DNA of 64,000 nt. Origin: an uncultured Bacteroidales bacterium (GTDB lineage: Bacteria > Bacteroidota > Bacteroidia > Bacteroidales > Porphyromonadaceae). Within the stretch, counting starts at the first letter, position 1. The number at the start of each line of letters is the position of its first letter. This document shows, piece after piece, positions 60,310 through 64,000 of the stretch. The DNA is taken from assembly GCA_902489445.1 (NCBI GenBank), contig CABTZX010000001.1, positions 54,348-118,347 of the forward strand, read 5' to 3'. The notes under the pieces are model-generated. The model had not been told where the DNA came from. It saw nothing but the letters and a program-made list of their open reading frames with translations, and ran no database searches. The translations under genes and the position numbers were made by a program.

Positions 60310-61464
60310 ATGCAGTTCAGAGAGATAGAAGGGTATGAATCGGTGAAAGCCGACCTGCGTCATATGGCGCAGAGTGGTCGTATTCCGCACAATCTTCTCT
60401 TCGAGATGGAGGACGGAATGCCGGGCGTTGCCCTTGGGATAGCTTTCTTCCAATACCTTAATTGCACCCGGCGCGATGAAGAGGATTCATGTGGCGTTTG
60501 TCCCAACTGTCGCCGTATTCGCTCACTAACCTATCCCGAGTTGTTCTTTGTATATCCGGTGGTAAAGGCGGCAGATGCTGTCAATCCGTCTGAACTATAT
60601 TTCGAAGCGTGGCATTCGATGCTGCTGGAGAAAGGGGAGCTGTTTGATCATTCGGATTGGCTTGAGGCGCTTCAGGCAGGAAATAGTCAGCCGATTATCT
60701 ATGCTAAGGATGCCGCCTTTATTGAGGATAAATTGAGCCGAACCATTAGTGCCGGTTCGTGGCGTGCCATTGTTATCTACGAGCCGGAGCGTATGAGCAA
60801 AGATGCTTCCAATAAGTTGCTTAAACTTATGGAGGAACCGCCTCAGGGAAGCCTTTTTATATCCGTTTCCTTTCATACGGAGCGGCTCCTCCCCACGGTG
60901 CTAAGCCGAATGCAACGGATCGAATTGTTGCCCGAAAGTCCATTAGCTGTGGCAGAATCGCTACGCCGGCGATATCCGAATGCGTCTGAAGCCTCCATTG
61001 AACGCGCCGTACGCCGTTCGGACGGCATTCTAACACGTGCCGTCAAGCAGATGGAACTATCCGGTTCTGCTCCGGAGTTCTTTCTCTCCTACAAATCGCT
61101 AATAGATGCTCTCTTTCAGCGCAAAGTGGCCGTGATGAAGCAACTTGCCGATACGATGGCGGCAAAGGGACGTGAGTGGGTTATTGCCGCATTGGAGTAT
61201 ATGGAAGATGGCTTTAGGTACGCTTTTCGCTCCGAGGTTAGCGAAGGAACGGATGAAGCTGAGATGACGCGCGAAGAGCAATCCGTGGCTCTTTCCCTCA
61301 AAGGCGTGATTACTGCCGATACGGTTGCGGAGGCATTTGAGTTAATTGAAAAGGCTATCTACCACATAAAAGGCAATGTGTTTACCAAAGTGGTGCTTTT
61401 TGATACCTTTATGAAACTCACCTCTCTGCTTACTCCGGCAATAAAGATGAAGCAATTGCGCTAA
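60310..61464 (+). CDS. holB: DNA polymerase III, delta' subunit-like clamp-loader protein
   Basis: A 384-residue AAA+ clamp-loader subunit. The fold is recognisable (IPHNLLFEMEDG where other AAA+ proteins have the P-loop; RAIVIYEPERMSKDASNKLLKLMEEPPQGSLFI; TVLSRMQRIELLP). The P-loop GxxGxGKT is gone (MEDGMPGVAL), as expected of a non-hydrolysing delta'. A zinc module is formed by C52, C61, C64 and C67 (SCGVCPNCRRI). Its last 35 bp overlap the convergent ogt gene. Confidence 0.88.
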   Translation: MQFREIEGYESVKADLRHMAQSGRIPHNLLFEMEDGMPGVALGIAFFQYLNCTRRDEEDSCGVCPNCRRIRSLTYPELFFVYPVVKAADAVNPSELYFEAWHSMLLEKGELFDHSDWLEALQAGNSQPIIYAKDAAFIEDKLSRTISAGSWRAIVIYEPERMSKDASNKLLKLMEEPPQGSLFISVSFHTERLLPTVLSRMQRIELLPESPLAVAESLRRRYPNASEASIERAVRRSDGILTRAVKQMELSGSAPEFFLSYKSLIDALFQRKVAVMKQLADTMAAKGREWVIAALEYMEDGFRYAFRSEVSEGTDEAEMTREEQSVALSLKGVITADTVAEAFELIEKAIYHIKGNVFTKVVLFDTFMKLTSLLTPAIKMKQLR

Positions 61465-61924
61465 ATCGTTTCTCCCAAAGAAGCAGTTTTTCCTTTAATT
61501 CGCTTCCATTTCCTGCCGAATAGCCGCCCGGCTTACCATCGCTTCGGATGAGCCGATGGCACGGAATAACCAGAGGAAACGGGTTCTGCGCCGCCGCATT
61601 CGCCACCGCTCTATACGCTTTGGGGCAACCAATCCGCACCGCCAACTGTCGGTACGAGAGCGTTTTGCCGAAAGGTATTTGGCACAAAGCCTTCCAAACC
61701 GTACGCTGAAACAGAGTTCCTTGTGCCAAACAGCCGTATAGAGGCTCGGCTTGCGTTATAAATCGGAAGAGAGAAACACTATCATCGCGTTCCGATTCAT
61801 TGGCGAAGCTGTCGAGCTTCCATGGAAGCGTGCGGCAATCTACCAGGAGCGTGCCGAGCTCCGGAATATCAAAACGATAGCATTCGTTCAATCCTTTTGC
61901 ATCGAATGCAACTGCCATTGCCAC
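61430..61924 (-). CDS. ogt: Methylated-DNA-protein cysteine S-methyltransferase
   Basis: A 164-residue suicide repair protein that takes the alkyl group from O6-alkylguanine. The active-site motif is PCHRLI in NPFPLVIPCHRLIRSDG, preceded by the helix-turn-helix TLSYRQLAVRIGCPKAYRAVANA. The N-terminal domain is short. It is transcribed with galE and engB; its start overlaps the galE end by 37 bp and its end overlaps holB on the other strand. Confidence 0.92.
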   Translation of the reverse strand: MAMAVAFDAKGLNECYRFDIPELGTLLVDCRTLPWKLDSFANESERDDSVSLFRFITQAEPLYGCLAQGTLFQRTVWKALCQIPFGKTLSYRQLAVRIGCPKAYRAVANAAAQNPFPLVIPCHRLIRSDGKPGGYSAGNGSELKEKLLLWEKRFSAIASSLLPE

Positions 61925-62913
61925 GCGCTTCTAAGCGTATCTTCCAACTTGCGGTGAGCTTTCCACTTGAGTTCGCGTTCTGCTTTGGCAGGATTTGCCC
62001 AAATCGCTTCGATATCGCCCTCTCTGCGCGGCGCAATTCGGTAGGGTAGTGCCACACCGGTAGCTTCCTGAAAGGCGTTAATCAGCTCTAATACGCTAAC
62101 GCCGTGCCCGGTTCCGATGTTAAAGGCATCAATCGGCTTTGCATCGTCGTGCAGAAGATGCCGTAGCGCGGCTATATGTGCGTCGGCAAGATCAATAATA
62201 TCAATGTAATCGCGGATGCAACTTCCGTCCGGAGTGTTATAGTCGTTGCCGAAAACAGATAGTTCTTTGCGAATGCCGGCAGCCGTCTGTACCACAAAGG
62301 GAACTAAGTTTTGCGGAATTCCGTTAGGCTCTTCCCCGATTTGTGCCGAGGGATGCGCGCCAATCGGATTAAAGTAACGCAGCAAAATAGCTTTGTATGA
62401 GCGCCCCGCAGCGATGGCATCACGGATAATTTCCTCGTTAATCTGCTTGGTATTACCGTAAGGTGAAGTGGCTTGTAGTATAGGAGCATTCTCGTCCACC
62501 GGTAAAACGTCCGGTTGCCCATATACCGTGCAGGAAGAAGAAAAGACCAAAGCGCGCGTCTTTGGCGAGTTATCCATACATTCGAGCAGGGTGAGCAGCG
62601 AATCGATGTTATTCCGATAGTAAGCAACCGGCATTTGAACCGATTCGCCTACAGCCTTAAACGCGGCAAAATGAATAACGGCATCGATGGATTGCTCCAT
62701 AAAGATGCGTTGCATTGTCTCTTTGTCGCTGCAATCAGCTTTATAGAAACGCGGTCGCTTGCCACAGATTGCTTGGATGCCGTCCAGTACACTTTCGTGT
62801 GCGTTGGATAGATTATCCACGCAAACCACATCGTATCCCGATTCGATTAAACGCACCGACGTATGCGATCCGATATATCCGGCTCCACCGGTCACCAGTA
62901 CTGTTTCTTTCAT
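61888..62913 (-). CDS. galE: UDP-glucose 4-epimerase
   Basis: A 341-residue short-chain dehydrogenase that interconverts UDP-glucose and UDP-galactose (or the N-acetyl forms). The NAD-binding loop is [12 protein letters not shown] at the N-terminus, the catalytic Ser/Thr region is [11 protein letters not shown] and the YxxxK is in SPYGNTK. The rest is typical of GalE. It starts 4 bp inside the engB stop, so it is translationally coupled. Confidence 0.95.
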   Translation of the reverse strand: MKETVLVTGGAGYIGSHTSVRLIESGYDVVCVDNLSNAHESVLDGIQAICGKRPRFYKADCSDKETMQRIFMEQSIDAVIHFAAFKAVGESVQMPVAYYRNNIDSLLTLLECMDNSPKTRALVFSSSCTVYGQPDVLPVDENAPILQATSPYGNTKQINEEIIRDAIAAGRSYKAILLRYFNPIGAHPSAQIGEEPNGIPQNLVPFVVQTAAGIRKELSVFGNDYNTPDGSCIRDYIDIIDLADAHIAALRHLLHDDAKPIDAFNIGTGHGVSVLELINAFQEATGVALPYRIAPRREGDIEAIWANPAKAERELKWKAHRKLEDTLRSAWQWQLHSMQKD

Positions 62914-63509
62914 AAAGGTATGTTGTTAATGGATTCAATATAGTTCAGTATTTCGTCCCGTCCGGTACGGGTTACCGCTGATGCCGTGAAAAAGGGCGGC
63001 AGTTCTTCCCAATCTTCGCGTAACGTATCCTGATATCGTTGGATGGATTCCTGCAGTTTGCTCTTGGATAGTTTGTCTATTTTGGTCATAATTATGGAGA
63101 AAGGTATCCCCTCTTCCCCCATATCGCGTATAAAGCTCAGATCGATGGCTTGCGGTTCCAGCCTGCTATCCACAAGAACAAACAAGTTCATCAATTGTTC
63201 ACGCCGAGTTACGTAGGTACGGATCATTTGCGCAAAAGCTTCCCGCTCCTTTAATCCGCGCTTTGCGAAGCCGTATCCCGGCAAATCCACTATATACCAC
63301 GCATTATTGATCAGAAAGTGATTGATTAGACGTGTCTTGCCCGGCGTATTACCCGTAAGAGCGAGCTTAGGCTTTTCCGTAAGCATATTGATTAAACTGC
63401 TCTTTCCTACGTTGGAGCGGCCGATAAAGGCGTATTCAGGCAATTCATCCTCCGGGCACTCCCATACGGATGAGCTACTCTTTACAAACCTTGCGTCATT
63501 TATGTTCAT
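62910..63509 (-). CDS. engB: Ribosome biogenesis GTPase EngB (YsxC)
   Basis: A 199-residue GTPase needed for 50S subunit assembly. G1 is [10 protein letters not shown]2/G3 is the PGKTR and DLPGYGFA stretch, and G4 is TKIDK. The length matches the family. It leads the engB-galE-ogt operon and overlaps galE by 4 bp. Confidence 0.96.
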   Translation of the reverse strand: MNINDARFVKSSSSVWECPEDELPEYAFIGRSNVGKSSLINMLTEKPKLALTGNTPGKTRLINHFLINNAWYIVDLPGYGFAKRGLKEREAFAQMIRTYVTRREQLMNLFVLVDSRLEPQAIDLSFIRDMGEEGIPFSIIMTKIDKLSKSKLQESIQRYQDTLREDWEELPPFFTASAVTRTGRDEILNYIESINNIPL

Positions 63510-63536
63510 TTTCTCCTTTAGGACACTTTTTTCTCC

Positions 63537-63555
63537 TATCTTTGTGGCAAAGATA
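63537..63555. promoter_or_regulatory. Palindromic divergent pair of -7 boxes
   Basis: The sequence TATCTTTGTGGCAAAGATA is a perfect inverted repeat: TATCTTTG on the + strand for the gene at 63575 and TATCTTTG on the minus strand for engB, with a 3-bp spacer. Both orientations fit TAnnTTTG, so transcription from one should exclude the other. Confidence 0.7.
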
Positions 63556-63574
63556 ACGGATAAATACCGATCCT

Positions 63575-64000
63575 ATGGAAATAGAGAGAAAAAAGAACAA
63601 GAGGGTAGCGTGGGGTATCTACCTACTACTGTGGCCCGTACTGCTGATTATTCAGTCGTTGATTATCGGAGGGAGCGCCCCGGAGGCTCCTTATTTCTGG
63701 CAAGAGCCCGGTTTGTACTATTCCCTTTGGATCACTGACTTGTTCCTAATCGCGCTTTGGTATGCCAATTACTACCTATTCGCTCCGCGGATGATGCGCA
63801 AACGTATGTTCGGCCCCTACATAATGCTGGTAGTGCTAATGATGCTGATAGGGCTTTTCCTGCAATTGCTGCTCCATGCCCTATTCGGTTGGGCAACGCC
63901 CGCCAATCCGCATAATGGTTCCGTATCCGTTTTCGGCTGTTTAGGCGCACTTTCGCTTATGGCGCTTGGGCTTTCCGTGCGCGGAGTGGCGGGGGGGGGC
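63575..64000 (+). CDS. Histidine-kinase-like membrane protein, N-terminal part (cut by window end)
   Basis: An open frame runs from ATG 63575 to the window end (142 codons). It encodes at least four membrane segments (VAWGIYLLLWPVLLIIQSLIIG; YSLWITDLFLIALWYANYYLF; YIMLVVLMMLIGLFLQLLLH; FGCLGALSLMALG). Such an arrangement, with NYYLFAPRMM in the second segment, is what I recall for the sensor half of Bacteroidetes LytS/YehU-type histidine kinases. The kinase domain would lie beyond the window, so the call is provisional. The last bases are a G-run (nine G before the final C). Confidence 0.6.
   Translation, partial: MEIERKKNKRVAWGIYLLLWPVLLIIQSLIIGGSAPEAPYFWQEPGLYYSLWITDLFLIALWYANYYLFAPRMMRKRMFGPYIMLVVLMMLIGLFLQLLLHALFGWATPANPHNGSVSVFGCLGALSLMALGLSVRGVAGGG

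Overview
The window is a Bacteroidales-type bacterial chromosome. Three things show this: intergenic regions carry the Bacteroidetes sigma-ABfr -7 box TAnnTTTG (often with TTG about 19-21 bp upstream), genes lack Shine-Dalgarno sequences, and the gene set is typical (MnmD, EF-G2, DUF3822-rsmD, DUF2795, ferredoxin-type 2-oxoacid oxidoreductase, rimP-nusA-infB, sufBCD). The 22-bp phased intergenic repeats recall the short direct repeats described in Porphyromonas gingivalis, so a Porphyromonas-like host is plausible, but the species cannot be fixed from the sequence.

Layout: 1-672 is repeat-rich DNA with no gene. 673-10111 holds rseP-mutS2 (+) and pnp, mnmD and the EF-G2 gene (-). 10768-19464 is one uninterrupted, AT-rich 2,898-codon reading frame with foreign codon usage, followed by about 450 bp of frame-broken coding remains. 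Part of it resembles the giant RNA-polymerase-like proteins of crAss-like phages, but the expected DxDxD metal motif reads GFGID. 20052-21951 is a two-lipoprotein plus radical SAM/SPASM operon. 21952-23080 is a non-coding island with a long 22-bp phased array and a possible minus-strand RNA. 23086-26446 carries mscL, HU, a membrane protein, DUF3822 and rsmD. 26447-28900 holds a broken ABC ATPase, an orphan urea transporter and a second long 22-bp array. 28901-34044 holds an MFS transporter, tRNA-Met and a kor-type oxidoreductase operon. 34714-43643 holds small lipoprotein/methyltransferase-like genes, a cobalamin adenosyltransferase, and a six-gene minus-strand operon from a membrane protein through rluA-like, dsbD, mazG and a methyltransferase to an outer-membrane barrel, then a DivIC/FtsB-like gene. 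43933-64000 is housekeeping: uvrB, tRNA-Pro, leuS, yitT, rimP-nusA-infB-cvpA-sufBCD, holB, and engB-galE-ogt (-), with a histidine-kinase-like membrane gene cut by the window end.

The most unusual content is of three kinds: (i) the orphan giant phage-like gene with an altered catalytic motif and decay confined to its tail; (ii) a genome-wide system of intergenic arrays whose core motif recurs at exactly 22 bp (GGTATATA at six multi-copy loci; ACGTAC/TTAAAG at two loci of 12-17 units) plus a 10-bp-period TCNGA array; and (iii) the radical SAM enzyme paired with two YGTP-motif lipoproteins. All family assignments are from recognition of the sequence, with no database search.
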